From: HGM11416 sp034104345
Lineage (GTDB): Bacteria > Bacillota > Clostridia > Christensenellales > Borkfalkiaceae
Length of the DNA stretch: 64,000 bases
NCBI GenBank assembly: GCA_034104345.1
Contig: JAXEDY010000005.1
Span: 35,441 to 99,440 of the forward strand
Direction of reading: 5' to 3'
The position numbers and the translations under genes are program-made. Below, one piece after another: positions 1-9,272 of the stretch. The notes beneath the pieces are model-generated. The model was not told where the DNA came from. It made no database searches and saw only the letters and a list, made by a program, of their open reading frames with translations. Numbering within the stretch: the stretch's first letter is position 1; the number at the start of each line of letters is the position of its first letter.

Positions 1-2196
1 GCAAAATACCCGAACCTTCTGGTAAACGGATCCGACGGCATAGCGGTAGGTATGGCTACGAACATTCCGCCGCACAATCTTAACGAAGTTATCGACGCGA
101 CGGTTGCGTTAATCGAAAATCCCGAAATAACAATCGACGAACTTATGCAATACGTTCCCGCGCCGGATTATCCCACGGGCGCGCTGCTTATGGGCAGATC
201 GGGCGTTAAAAACGCATACAGAACGGGCAGAGGCAGCGTAATACTCCGCAGTCGCTGCGAAATAGAAGAATTCGCAAACGGAACCAGAAGCCGCATAGTC
301 GTAAGCGAACTTCCCTATCAGGTAAACAAACAGAAGTTAATCGAATATATCGTAGAACTCGTAAAGCAGAAACGGCTCGACGGAATCGCCGACATCAACG
401 ACGAATCCGACCGCCACGGCATGCGCATCGTAATAGATATAAAGAAAGACGCCAACCCGCAGGTCGTTTTGAACATGCTTTATAAGCACACCGATTTGCA
501 GGTATCTAACGGCATAATTCTTCTCGCTTTGTTAGACGGCGAACCGAAGGTGCTTAACTTAAAGCAGATTTTGCAGGCGTATATAAAGCACCAGATCGAA
601 GTAGTTACGCGCAAAACCAAATACGACCTTGCAAAAACCGAAGAACGCGAACATCTCGTAAAAGGTTTGGTTATCGCGCTCGCGTCTATCGACGAAGTTA
701 TCGATTTAATCAAAAAATCGCGCGATCGTCAGGAAGCGCAGGCAAAACTTATGGCTTCGTTCGAACTCGACGAAAAGCAGGCGAACGCTATTTTGGATAT
801 GCGCTTGCAGCGTTTAACTTCGCTCGAAGTCGAAAAACTTAAAGAAGAACTTGCCGAACTCGACGCGATTATGGCAGATTTACGCGATATTCTCGCAAAA
901 CCCGAAAGAGTGCTTGCAATCGTTAAAAACGACTTGTTAGACGTTAAAAACAGATATCCGTCGCCCAGAAAGACCGAACTTTCTTACGACGAGAGCGACA
1001 TCGACATAGCCGACCTCGTAAAAGAAGAAGACGTGGTTATAAGCATGACTCACTTCGGCTATATCAAGCGCATTTCGCTCGAAGAATATAAATCGCAACG
1101 TCGCGGCGGCAAGGGCGTTACCGCGCATAAGCCCAAAGAAGAAGATTTCGTCGAAAACATGTTCGTCGCTTCTACGCACGCCAGATTGTTGTTTTTTACA
1201 AACTTCGGCAAGGTTTATCGCTTAATGGGCTACGAAATTCCCGAGGCGCAGAAAACGGCGCGCGGCAGGGCGGTGGTCAACCTGCTCCAACTCGGCGAAG
1301 GCGAACGCGTTTCGGCGGTAATTCCGCTTAACGAAAGCGCCGAAGCGGTTAAAAAACGCGAAGCCGAAAGGCTTGCAAAAGCGGGCGACGACGGTGCGGA
1401 AGTCGGCGTAAGCGCCGATACCGCGGCAGAAGAACTTGTTGAAGCCGAAACCGACGAAAGCAAAAAATTCGTAATTTTAGCAACTAAACGCGGCTTGATT
1501 AAAAAGACCGCGGCAAGCGAATTCGACAATATAAGAAAGACCGGCAAAATAGCCGTTAACTTAAACGAAGGCGACGAACTTATTTCGGCTCAGGTAACGA
1601 GCGGTAACGACGAAATCATAGCCGCTTCGCACGCGGGCAAGTGCATTCGCTTTGCCGAAACCGACGTCCGCGCAACCGGCAGAGATACGCAGGGCGTTAA
1701 GTGCATGGAAATCGACGACGACGATTCGGTCGTTGATATGATAGCCGTCAAAGAAGGTTACGATATTTTAACCGTATCCGAACACGGCTTCGGCAAACGC
1801 ACCGACGTTAACGAATACCGTTTGCAATCGCGCGGCGGCAAAGGCGTTAAGGCGGGCGTGTTCAACGAAAAAACCGGCTCGCTCGTGTGCATGAAACTCG
1901 TTAAAGAAGACGAAGACGTAATGCTTATCGCCGACAGCGGCATTATTATTCGCACCAGGGCCAACGAAATTTCGCTTATCGGCAGAGATACCAAGGGCGT
2001 TACCATAATGCGCCTTGAAAACGGCGTGGTCGCCACGGTGGCGGTCGTTCCGCACAGCGAAGAAGAACCCGAAGAAGGCGACGAAAACGCCGAAACATCG
2101 GGAATCGAAAACGGCGAAGCGGTGGCGGTCGAATCCGCAACCGAAACTTCCGAATCGGCTGAATCTTCCGAAACAGGCAGCGGCGAAGAAAACTAA
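1..2196 (+). CDS. gyrA: DNA gyrase subunit A (5' truncated by window)
   Basis: The C-terminal 731 residues of GyrA, the DNA breakage-reunion subunit of the gyrase heterotetramer. The reading frame is open from base 1, so the ATG at 52 is internal. It begins in the breakage-reunion core (NGSDGIAVGMATNIPPHN), so roughly the first 150 residues, including the active-site tyrosine region, lie outside the window. The canonical GyrA box QRRGGKG near base 1096 starts the DNA-wrapping C-terminal domain, which marks this as gyrase rather than ParC; a second SRGGKG lies near 1830. An acidic Ala/Glu-rich insertion of about 35 residues (about 1330-1465) sits between wrapping-domain blades, and the protein ends in a Glu/Ser-rich acidic tail, a known modulator of wrapping in other GyrA proteins. 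A terminator follows. Confidence 0.97.
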   Translation, partial: AKYPNLLVNGSDGIAVGMATNIPPHNLNEVIDATVALIENPEITIDELMQYVPAPDYPTGALLMGRSGVKNAYRTGRGSVILRSRCEIEEFANGTRSRIVVSELPYQVNKQKLIEYIVELVKQKRLDGIADINDESDRHGMRIVIDIKKDANPQVVLNMLYKHTDLQVSNGIILLALLDGEPKVLNLKQILQAYIKHQIEVVTRKTKYDLAKTEEREHLVKGLVIALASIDEVIDLIKKSRDRQEAQAKLMASFELDEKQANAILDMRLQRLTSLEVEKLKEELAELDAIMADLRDILAKPERVLAIVKNDLLDVKNRYPSPRKTELSYDESDIDIADLVKEEDVVISMTHFGYIKRISLEEYKSQRRGGKGVTAHKPKEEDFVENMFVASTHARLLFFTNFGKVYRLMGYEIPEAQKTARGRAVVNLLQLGEGERVSAVIPLNESAEAVKKREAERLAKAGDDGAEVGVSADTAAEELVEAETDESKKFVILATKRGLIKKTAASEFDNIRKTGKIAVNLNEGDELISAQVTSGNDEIIAASHAGKCIRFAETDVRATGRDTQGVKCMEIDDDDSVVDMIAVKEGYDILTVSEHGFGKRTDVNEYRLQSRGGKGVKAGVFNEKTGSLVCMKLVKEDEDVMLIADSGIIIRTRANEISLIGRDTKGVTIMRLENGVVATVAVVPHSEEEPEEGDENAETSGIENGEAVAVESATETSESAESSETGSGEEN

Positions 2197-2245
2197 ATAA
2201 TCCGTTCGATAAAATCAAAAAAAACGAAATACTAATAAAAATGCA

Positions 2246-2284
2246 AGCCGAAATTCGTAAAACAGCGAGTTTCGGTTTGTTTTG
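2246..2284 (+). terminator. Rho-independent terminator after gyrA
   Basis: A 12-bp stem (2246-2257 with 2266-2277, two G-T pairs) with an 8-nt loop, followed by a T-rich run. It separates gyrA from the ECF operon. Confidence 0.75.
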
Positions 2285-2337
2285 TCGTTAGTTTTTGTGC
2301 AAAAAGGCTCATATTGCATTATAAGTTGACTAAACGC

Positions 2338-2366
2338 TTGAAAAATAAAAATAAAAGTGTTATACT
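2338..2366 (+). promoter_or_regulatory. sigma-A promoter of the ecf operon
   Basis: A -35 TTGAAA (2338-2343), a 17-bp spacer and a -10 TATACT (2361-2366), 45 bp before ecfA1. There is no other good promoter before ecfA1, so it probably drives ecfA1-ecfA2-ecfT-truA. Confidence 0.75.
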
Positions 2367-2410
2367 AGAACGACAGTTTTAAATTCCGATAATCCCGAAG
2401 AACGCAAAAA

Positions 2411-3247
2411 ATGAAGATCATAGAGATAGAAAACGCCGATTTTTGCTATGAAGGCGAAGCAAAAAAAGCGGTTGGCGGGCTAAACTTTTCGGCTGAAAGC
2501 GGCGAATTTATCGCGCTTGTCGGCCAAAACGGAAGCGGAAAAAGCACCGCAGCTCGGCTTATAAACGGGCTTTTAATTCCGCAAAGCGGCTCGGTTACGG
2601 TGGTCGGCTTAAAAACGAGCGACCAAAAAAATCTGTTTACCGTTCGTTCGAGAGTGGGAATGGTTTTTCAGAATCCCGATAATCAGACGGTCGCCACCAT
2701 CGTAGAAGACGACGTGGCTTTCGGCCCCGAAAATTTAGGCGTAAAACGCGAAGAAATCGAAAAACGAATAACCGAATCGCTTATGGCGGTAGACATGCTC
2801 GATTTCCGCGAAAGCGAAGCGGAAGCGCTTTCGGGCGGGCAGAAACAGCGCGTCGCCATTGCGGGCGTGCTTGCCATTTCGCCCAAGGTTTTGATTTTAG
2901 ACGAATCCACTTCGATGCTCGATCCCAAGGGCAGGCGCGAAATTATGGACATAGTAAAAAAACTCAATCGCGAAAAAGGCGTTACCGTTATCTGCGTAAC
3001 TCACTATATGGACGAAGCCGCTTCTGCCGACAGAGTTGTGGTTTTAAACGGCGGAAAAATAGTTGAGTCGGGCACCCCGCGCGAAGTTTTCTCGCACGAA
3101 AAAGAACTTTTAAACAGCGGGCTTTGTCTGCCGCGCGCAACGTATATTTTCGACCGCCTTGCCGAAAAGGGCATTTTAAGCGGCGAAATCGCTTTAAACG
3201 GCGAAGAACTTAAAAACAAATTATGCGAATTGTTTGCGAAAATTTAA
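2411..3247 (+). CDS. ecfA1: ECF transporter ATPase EcfA1
   Basis: One of two ABC ATPases that power an energy-coupling-factor importer (vitamins, cobalt/nickel) together with EcfT and interchangeable S components. Visible: Walker A GQNGSGKST at residues 38-46, Q-loop FQNPDNQ, signature LSGGQKQR, Walker B VLILDE and H-loop VTHYMDE. The Walker B Glu is followed by STSMLDP, a common EcfA1 variant of the D-loop. At 278 aa it has the family's usual length. Its 3' end overlaps ecfA2 by 25 bp, which implies translational coupling. No S component is encoded beside it, which suggests a group II (shared-module) ECF system; this is inference. Confidence 0.95.
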   Translation: MKIIEIENADFCYEGEAKKAVGGLNFSAESGEFIALVGQNGSGKSTAARLINGLLIPQSGSVTVVGLKTSDQKNLFTVRSRVGMVFQNPDNQTVATIVEDDVAFGPENLGVKREEIEKRITESLMAVDMLDFRESEAEALSGGQKQRVAIAGVLAISPKVLILDESTSMLDPKGRREIMDIVKKLNREKGVTVICVTHYMDEAASADRVVVLNGGKIVESGTPREVFSHEKELLNSGLCLPRATYIFDRLAEKGILSGEIALNGEELKNKLCELFAKI

Positions 3248-4098
3248 AATTTTCATACGACGGCAAAAAAGCCAAAAATAAAAAATACGCGCTTGCGGGC
3301 GTTAATCTGAAAATCGAAAGCGGCGAATTTTTCGGAATAATCGGGCAAACGGGAAGCGGAAAAAGCACGCTTATCCGTCATTTTAACGCGCTCGAAACCC
3401 TGCAGGAAGGCGTTTTGCGGGTGGGAGAATTCGACTTAAACCCAAAAAGCAAAAACTATAAAAAACTTTTAAAACCCCTGCGCGAAAAGGTGGGAATGGT
3501 TTTTCAATATCCCGAACAGCAACTTTTTGCCGACACCGTTTTTGCGGACGTGGCTTTCGCGCTTAAAAATTTTAAACCGGATATAGCCGAAAACGAAGTT
3601 AATTTTGCCGTTAAAAAAGCCATGCAAAGCGTGGGACTTAACTTCGAAGAATATAAAGACAAATCGCCTTTCGATTTATCGGGAGGGCAAAAACGCCGCG
3701 TCGCCATTGCGGGCGTTTTGGTCGTTAATCCCGAAGTTCTGGTTCTCGACGAACCGGTGGCGGGGCTCGATCCGCTCGGCAAAAAAGAACTTATGGAACT
3801 TCTGCACGGCATAAACGCGGGCGGAACTACCATAATCGTGGTTTCGCACGATATGGACGAAGTTGCCGAAAACTGCGACCGCGTCGCTTTAATGGAAAAC
3901 GGTTGCGTAAAAGCCGTGGGCGCGCCCAAAGATATATTTTTAAGCGAAAACGGCGCGGGCGAACGCATGGAGCTTCCTCTCGTTGCCGACCTTTTAATTT
4001 TTTTGAAAAGCCGCGGCGTTTATTTGAATTGCGACCTTACCCCCGATTCGTTTATAGAATCGGTAGAAAAAGAGGTCGAAAAGCGCCGGATTAAATAA
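3223..4098 (+). CDS. ecfA2: ECF transporter ATPase EcfA2
   Basis: The second ECF ATPase, which pairs with EcfA1 in the cytosolic heterodimer. Walker A GQTGSGKST at residues 41-49, Q-loop FQYPEQQ, signature LSGGQKRR, Walker B VLVLDEP, D-loop AGLDP and H-loop VSHDMDE are all intact. At 291 aa it matches family length. The ATG lies 25 bp inside ecfA1 in another frame; downstream starts would remove the first beta strand, so this start is preferred. The FQYPEQQLF motif is typical of EcfA2. Confidence 0.95.
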   Translation: MRIVCENLKFSYDGKKAKNKKYALAGVNLKIESGEFFGIIGQTGSGKSTLIRHFNALETLQEGVLRVGEFDLNPKSKNYKKLLKPLREKVGMVFQYPEQQLFADTVFADVAFALKNFKPDIAENEVNFAVKKAMQSVGLNFEEYKDKSPFDLSGGQKRRVAIAGVLVVNPEVLVLDEPVAGLDPLGKKELMELLHGINAGGTTIIVVSHDMDEVAENCDRVALMENGCVKAVGAPKDIFLSENGAGERMELPLVADLLIFLKSRGVYLNCDLTPDSFIESVEKEVEKRRIK

Positions 4099-4188
4099 CG
4101 AAATGCCTTGGCGGGCAGAGTAAAAACGCCCCGCACATATAAAAACAGGCGGCAAACCCCGCCGAAAAACAAAAAATACAGCAAAAAA

Positions 4189-5010
4189 ATGTTAAAAAAC
4201 GTAGCGTTCGGGCAATATTACAAAACCGAATCGTTCTTGCATCGAATGGATTCGCGGGCGAAAATATTGCTTTTAATCGGATATATAACCGCGGTGTTTG
4301 TCGTAAAAAACTTTTACGGTTTTTTGGCGTGCGCGTTTTTTCTCGCGACGGCGGTCGTTTTTTCGCGCGTGCCGGTTTTTAAGGTGTTAAAAAGCATAAA
4401 AGGCATTTTGTTTTTAGTAATTTTTACTTCGCTTTTAAACGTTTTGTTTTACGCGGGCGAGCCGAATAAAATATTTTTCGAGTGGGGAATAATAAAAATC
4501 ACCGATTCGTCGCTTATTTTTGCGGCGTTTATGTCTATAAGGCTTATTATGTTGGTTATGGGCAGTTCGCTTTTAACCTTAACCACCACGCCCGTCGCTC
4601 TTACCGACGGCATCGAAAGCCTGCTTTATCCCTTAAAACTCGTAAAATTCCCCGTGCATGAACTTGCGCTTATCATGAGCATCGCTTTAAGGTTTATCCC
4701 CACGCTTGCAAACGAAACCGACCGCATAATTTCGGCGCAGAAAGCGCGCGGAGCCGATTTCGAATCGGGCGGGGCGTTTAAGCGCGTTAAGGCGTTTATC
4801 CCGGTGCTGATTCCGCTTCTTATAAGTTCGTTCCGCCGAGCCGAAGAACTGGGTGACGCAATGGACGCGCGTTGCTATCGCGGAAGCAAGGGTAGAACGA
4901 GATATAAAAAGTTGAAACTCGGCTGGCGCGACCTTGTTGCGGCGATTTTTTATGCGCTTTGCCTTGCCGCGGTTATTTATCTTAACATAACTTTCGTCGC
5001 CGTAATTTAA
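4189..5010 (+). CDS. ecfT: ECF transporter transmembrane component EcfT
   Basis: The membrane scaffold that couples EcfA1/A2 to S components. The protein has hydrophobic segments near its N-terminus, in the middle and at its end, and two Ala-Arg-Gly-type coupling motifs: KARG in SAQKARGADF and DARCYRG near the C-terminus. I place the start at ATG 4189 (MLKNVAFGQYY...), which matches the conserved EcfT N-terminus GQYY..S..HR.D.R.K. A longer frame opens at TTG 4108 but would add 27 basic residues with no family counterpart. The ribosome-binding site is weak at either start. The gene is third in the operon, and truA follows 25 bp later. Confidence 0.9.
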   Translation: MLKNVAFGQYYKTESFLHRMDSRAKILLLIGYITAVFVVKNFYGFLACAFFLATAVVFSRVPVFKVLKSIKGILFLVIFTSLLNVLFYAGEPNKIFFEWGIIKITDSSLIFAAFMSIRLIMLVMGSSLLTLTTTPVALTDGIESLLYPLKLVKFPVHELALIMSIALRFIPTLANETDRIISAQKARGADFESGGAFKRVKAFIPVLIPLLISSFRRAEELGDAMDARCYRGSKGRTRYKKLKLGWRDLVAAIFYALCLAAVIYLNITFVAVI

Positions 5011-5035
5011 AAGGCTGCAAGGTTAAGGTGTTTTT

Positions 5036-5773
5036 ATGCGCGTGGTTTTAGAAATACAATACGACGGAACGCATTTTTTCGGTTGGCAGAATCAGCCCGA
5101 TAAACGCACCGTTCAGCAAACGATAGAAGAAGCGGTTTCGTCGGTTACGGGCGAAAATTGCGTTTTAATCGGCAGCGGCAGAACGGACAGCGGCGTGCAT
5201 GCCGAAAGGCAGATTGCGCATTTCGACGTTCAAAGCGAAATTATTCCGTCCGAAAAATATCCGTTCGCTTTAAATCAGATACTTCCGCCCGACGTGAAGA
5301 TAATAAAAAGTTATCCTGCGCCCGAAGGGTTTCACGCAAGGTATTCGGCAAAACGCAAAACTTACGTTTACCGCTTTTATAAAAGCAGGGTTATATTGCC
5401 CCTTTACGAAAGATATTACTGTCGGGCAGAAGACAGGCTCAACGCGGAAAAAATGCTCGCCGCCGCGAAAGAGATAGAAGGCACGCACGATTTCAAGTGT
5501 TTTCTGGCGGCGAACAGCGACGTAACCGACACCGTGCGAACCGTTTATTCTTGTAACGTAACCGAAAAAGGCGCAATCGTCGAAATAACGGTTTGCGGCA
5601 ACGGATTTTTATATAATATGGTGCGCACTATTGCCGGCACGCTTTATTTTGTCGGGCTCGGAAAAATGACCGCCGCCGACGTGAAAAAGGCTATAAACGA
5701 CAAAGACCGTTTAGGAGTTGGCAAAACCATGGCGGCAAAAGGGCTTACCCTTTTAAACGTAGAATATAATTAA
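5036..5773 (+). CDS. truA: tRNA pseudouridine(38-40) synthase TruA
   Basis: Converts U38-U40 of the anticodon arm to pseudouridine. The catalytic Asp is D51 in GSGRTDSGVHA, and the N-terminal YDGTHFFGWQ is diagnostic of TruA. At 245 aa it is the typical bacterial length. An ecfA-ecfA-ecfT-truA order next to ribosomal genes is widespread in Firmicutes; here rplM-rpsI follow after two inserted envelope genes. Confidence 0.96.
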   Translation: MRVVLEIQYDGTHFFGWQNQPDKRTVQQTIEEAVSSVTGENCVLIGSGRTDSGVHAERQIAHFDVQSEIIPSEKYPFALNQILPPDVKIIKSYPAPEGFHARYSAKRKTYVYRFYKSRVILPLYERYYCRAEDRLNAEKMLAAAKEIEGTHDFKCFLAANSDVTDTVRTVYSCNVTEKGAIVEITVCGNGFLYNMVRTIAGTLYFVGLGKMTAADVKKAINDKDRLGVGKTMAAKGLTLLNVEYN

Positions 5774-5780
5774 ACAAGTC

Positions 5781-5817
5781 GAACGTTAAACGAATCGAAC
5801 GTTAAACGAATCGAACG
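5781..5817. repeat. 16-bp tandem repeat, 2.3 copies
   Basis: The unit GAACGTTAAACGAATC occurs at 5781-5796 and 5797-5812, followed by a partial GAACG, just after truA. Confidence 0.85.
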
Positions 5818-5899
5818 CGGAATATACGAGGCGTAAAATTTAAAACGGAAGTGCATCCTTAAAAATATAATTTCCCCGCATGGGTAAAATAAGGAAAAA

Positions 5900-7345
5900 A
5901 TGATTTACGAAAAAATAAAAAACAACAAAATAATAAAAGCGGTGTGCGCCTTTCAGGCGACTTCCGTTTATATATACGTTTTGTGCGCTTTGGCGGTTTT
6001 ATCAAACGCTTTCGGGCTCGACGCGTTTATAATCGCGCCCATGCTTATTTTGCTGTGCATAACCAATTTGTTTGCGGATAACGTTATTTACGCTTCGCCC
6101 GTCGTGTTTACGGTCGCATTCTGCATATCGCCGCAACACTCGCCGGCAAAAGGCGATTTAAGTTATTATTTGTCCGTTCCGTTTTTGTGCGTAATAGGTC
6201 CGCTGGTTCTTGCCGTTTTTATAACGGCGATTATTCGCGCGGTAAAAAACAAAAACTTTAAAAATATAAGTTTTAAGCGCGGGCTTGCTTTGGGAGCGGT
6301 CGCTTATTCGGCGGCGCTTTTGCTCAACGGCACCTTTTCCGCGGGGCACGATATTCTCGATTTTTCGGTAGGCGCGCTTACCGTATTTACCATAGCGGGG
6401 CTTTATTTCTTTTTTGTTGCGACAATCGACGGCGAAAACATAAACTACGAATATCTTTGCACGGCTATGGTTGCAAGCGGCTTTGTCGCGCTTTTGCAAC
6501 TCGGCGTTATCTACCTCAAAAACGTCGGTTCGTTTACCGCGCTCGATAACGAGTGGAAATGGCTTTTATATTCGGGCTGGGGCATAAGCAACACGATAGG
6601 GCAATACGTTGCCATGATGATTCCGCCTTGCTTTTATTTCGCAATTAAAAAAGGCAGAATTTTAACTTCGTTCGTGCTGGCGGCGTTTTTATATGCGGGA
6701 ACTTATTTTTCGCTATGCCGTTCGGGCATGCTTATAGGCGCGGCGGTTTGCTTAGTGTGCGTAATTTTAACCTGCATTTTTGTCGAAAACAAAAAACGCA
6801 GCATAATCTGTACCGTTATTTTCGGGTCGTTGCTCGCGTTGGTTTATTTCGTTTCGTTCTTCGGCAAAAAATTCCCCGACTTTTTCGACTTTTTGCGCAA
6901 CGTCGGATTTTCGGATCGCGGAAGATTCGAAATATGGAAAAACTCGGTCGATTTATTCTTGAAAAATCCCGTGTTCGGGGCGGGATTCAACGCGTACAGC
7001 CGCGATTATAACTGCGGTTTTTCGCTCGGATTCGCGCACAACACGCCCATTCAGATTCTTTCTTCGTGCGGGGCTGTCGGCGTTATTGCTTTCGTTTATT
7101 TCCGCGTGCAAACCGTTAAACTTTGCGTTCATAAAATCACGCCCGTTCGTGCGCTTTTAATAATGGAAATTCTTTCTTATATTGCGCTCGGCTGGCTCGA
7201 TATAACAGGCTTTTCGCCTTATTTCAATATTGTTTTTGCCGTTTTAATCGCGGCAATGGAAAAAGAAAGTCTCATAGGCGAAAATTTTTGTGCAACGCTT
7301 TTTATAAACAAGCGCAATTCGATTGCCGCAAAGGCTAAAATTTAA
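5900..7345 (+). CDS. O-antigen ligase / Wzy-like polymerase membrane protein
   Basis: A 481-aa protein with about 11-12 predicted membrane segments and a larger external loop before the last third. The segment FGAGFNAYSRDY...AHNTPIQILSSCGAVGV resembles the Wzy_C/WaaL signature, in which a His-Asn pair precedes a TM helix. Such proteins polymerise or ligate undecaprenyl-linked glycans outside the membrane. No other polysaccharide genes are adjacent; only a lipid glycosyltransferase follows 48 bp later. The substrate cannot be read from sequence. The RBS is weak (AAGGAAAAA). Confidence 0.75.
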   Translation: MIYEKIKNNKIIKAVCAFQATSVYIYVLCALAVLSNAFGLDAFIIAPMLILLCITNLFADNVIYASPVVFTVAFCISPQHSPAKGDLSYYLSVPFLCVIGPLVLAVFITAIIRAVKNKNFKNISFKRGLALGAVAYSAALLLNGTFSAGHDILDFSVGALTVFTIAGLYFFFVATIDGENINYEYLCTAMVASGFVALLQLGVIYLKNVGSFTALDNEWKWLLYSGWGISNTIGQYVAMMIPPCFYFAIKKGRILTSFVLAAFLYAGTYFSLCRSGMLIGAAVCLVCVILTCIFVENKKRSIICTVIFGSLLALVYFVSFFGKKFPDFFDFLRNVGFSDRGRFEIWKNSVDLFLKNPVFGAGFNAYSRDYNCGFSLGFAHNTPIQILSSCGAVGVIAFVYFRVQTVKLCVHKITPVRALLIMEILSYIALGWLDITGFSPYFNIVFAVLIAAMEKESLIGENFCATLFINKRNSIAAKAKI

Positions 7346-7392
7346 GGGAAAGGATATAAATCGTTATTGTCGATTATTTTCAAAGGAAAAAG

Positions 7393-8592
7393 ATGAACAA
7401 ACCAAGGGTAATTTTCCCCTTCGTCGAAGCGGGGATGGGGCATATAATGCCGCAAAAAAGCATATATTCGGCGTTCGAAAAAAAATACGGCGACAAAGTG
7501 GAATGCGTTAAGTCCGACTTTTTCAACGAAAACGGCGATCCGCTGTTAAGTCGCTTCGGGTGGCACATGGCGCGCGAAGTCGAAAAAGAAAATTTAAGCA
7601 AAGTTTACGGCTTTTTCACCACGTTTTCGCTGATTTTTTGGGGCACTCAACTTTCGACGTGGGGGGTGATGCGCGCTTACGTTCCCGGTTCTTGCCGCAA
7701 GGGTATCGAGCATATGCGTGAACTTAACCCCGATTTGGTGGTAAGCACTCACTGGGCGACCAACTATTACGCCGAACGCATGACGAATAAACCCCTGACG
7801 GTACGCTATATTCCCGATATTTACATAAACAAACTCGATTGTTATCCCTGCGATTTAACGCTCGTTTCTAACGACGTGGGTTATAATCACGGGCTTAGCG
7901 CTTTTAAATACCGCTATAACGAAAAAAACCTGAAAAAAGTGCCTTTCTGTATACGCGAAGAAGCGTTTTCGGCCGATCCCGACAAAGCGCGCGCGCGCGA
8001 AAAATTAGGAGTAGGCGCCGAAGAATTCGTCGTGGTTTCGATAGAAGGCGGCTACGGGATAGGCAAAACGCCCGCTATCTGCAAAGAAGCGTTTAAGCGA
8101 AACATGCCCGTAACTATTTTCGCGCTTTGCGGAAAAAACGAAAAAGCCCGCAAAAAAATAGAAAAAATGGTTGCGGCAAACAAGGATAAGCAAACGAAGG
8201 TAATAGTTAAAGGGTTTATCGACAACGTGTTCGATTATTTTGCCGCCGCCGACTTAATGTGCGGAAAAAGCGGCGCTTCGACAACCGCCGAACCCTGTTT
8301 TTTCGGGCTTCCGATGATTATAACAAAGCATGCTTCGCATATCGAGCGAAACAACGCGAAATATTACGTCGATTATTTAAAATGCGCGTTCAACATTTTT
8401 AACACGAAAAAAATCTGCGATAAAATCGAAGAACTTAAAAACGATCCCGCGGAAATTAAAAGACTTAAAGAAAGAGAGCTTAAAAATCACGAAAACTATG
8501 GCGCCGAAAAAGCCGCCGACGAAATTTTCGATCTTTTATGCTCGCGCTTCCCTTATTTAAAAGAAGAAGCAAAAAGCGAAATCGGCGGATAA
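7393..8592 (+). CDS. MGDG synthase/UgtP-like diacylglycerol glycosyltransferase
   Basis: A GT28-type (MurG/MGDG synthase fold) glycosyltransferase of 399 aa. The N-terminal VEAGMGHIMPQ fits the Gly-rich acceptor loop (G.GH) of processive diacylglycerol glucosyltransferases, and CGKSGASTTAEPCFFGLPMII in the C-terminal half is the UDP-sugar-binding signature of the family. It probably adds sugars to diacylglycerol at the inner membrane face, making glycolipids or lipoteichoic-acid anchors. It is preceded by the polymerase-like gene, and a second family member lies at 16151-17290. The two differ in the N-terminal motif (MGH versus GGGH), so they may have different acceptors; that is inference. 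Confidence 0.85.
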   Translation: MNKPRVIFPFVEAGMGHIMPQKSIYSAFEKKYGDKVECVKSDFFNENGDPLLSRFGWHMAREVEKENLSKVYGFFTTFSLIFWGTQLSTWGVMRAYVPGSCRKGIEHMRELNPDLVVSTHWATNYYAERMTNKPLTVRYIPDIYINKLDCYPCDLTLVSNDVGYNHGLSAFKYRYNEKNLKKVPFCIREEAFSADPDKARAREKLGVGAEEFVVVSIEGGYGIGKTPAICKEAFKRNMPVTIFALCGKNEKARKKIEKMVAANKDKQTKVIVKGFIDNVFDYFAAADLMCGKSGASTTAEPCFFGLPMIITKHASHIERNNAKYYVDYLKCAFNIFNTKKICDKIEELKNDPAEIKRLKERELKNHENYGAEKAADEIFDLLCSRFPYLKEEAKSEIGG

Positions 8593-8666
8593 AAGCAAAA
8601 AAAGGCGCAAACGTCGCCAAAAAGCCTCAAAATCAAGGCAAATTTGCAAAAAACGCTTTAAATCGC

Positions 8667-8695
8667 TTGACTTAAAGGTTATAACCTTGTAAAAT
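8667..8695 (+). promoter_or_regulatory. sigma-A promoter of rplM-rpsI
   Basis: A -35 TTGACT (8667-8672), a 17-bp spacer and a -10 TAAAAT (8690-8695), predicting a ~120-nt leader before rplM. Confidence 0.8.
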
Positions 8696-8701
8696 ATTTA
8701 G

Positions 8702-8818
8702 GCTGATTATCGGAAAAGCGGCAAAAGAAGGAATAGCCCCCCTTTTTGGAAGTTTTTCTCAATAATATATTTTTTGCGGATTTTTGTCCGCGTAACACTT
8801 AAAAAATCAGGAGAAAAC
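8702..8818 (+). promoter_or_regulatory. possible L13 autoregulatory leader
   Basis: The stretch between the predicted transcription start and the rplM RBS contains short complementary segments, including a GCGGA/TCCGC hairpin near 8777-8791. Firmicutes rplM mRNAs often carry an L13-binding leader, but I cannot confirm the consensus by eye. Confidence 0.3.
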
Positions 8819-8823
8819 ATATC

Positions 8824-9258
8824 ATGAAAACCTTTATGGCACAACCCGGAAAGGCGGAGATGAAGTGGTACGTCGTCGACGCGACCGATATGCCGCTCGG
8901 CAGACTTGCTTCGCAGGTAGCCGCCGTTTTAAGGGGTAAAAATAAACCTACTTACACCCCCAACGTCGATATGGGCGATTACGTTATCGTCATCAATACC
9001 GACAAAGTAGTATTAACGGGTAAAAAACTCGAAAAGAAAATGTATACTTATCATACCGGTTATATCGGCGGTTTAAAACAAACCCCCTATAAAGATATGA
9101 TGGCTAAAAAATCCGACGTAGTAGTTTACGAAGCGGTTAAAGGCATGCTTCCCAAAAACTCGCTCGGCAAAAAAATGCTCACCAAACTTCGCGTTTACAA
9201 GGGCGACAAGCACGAACAAGCCGCGCAAAAGCCCGAAGTTTTAGAACTCGTTAAATAA
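8824..9258 (+). CDS. rplM: 50S ribosomal protein L13
   Basis: A 144-aa L13 that binds 23S rRNA early in 50S assembly. Conserved segments: WYVVDATDMPLGRLAS and the YTPNVDMGDYVIV/TGKK region, then the conserved C-terminal GMLPKNSLG. The RBS AGGAG lies 9 bp upstream of the ATG. Cotranscribed with rpsI, 14 bp downstream, the universal L13-S9 pair. Confidence 0.98.
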   Translation: MKTFMAQPGKAEMKWYVVDATDMPLGRLASQVAAVLRGKNKPTYTPNVDMGDYVIVINTDKVVLTGKKLEKKMYTYHTGYIGGLKQTPYKDMMAKKSDVVVYEAVKGMLPKNSLGKKMLTKLRVYKGDKHEQAAQKPEVLELVK

Positions 9259-9272
9259 GGAAGGTATCAGTT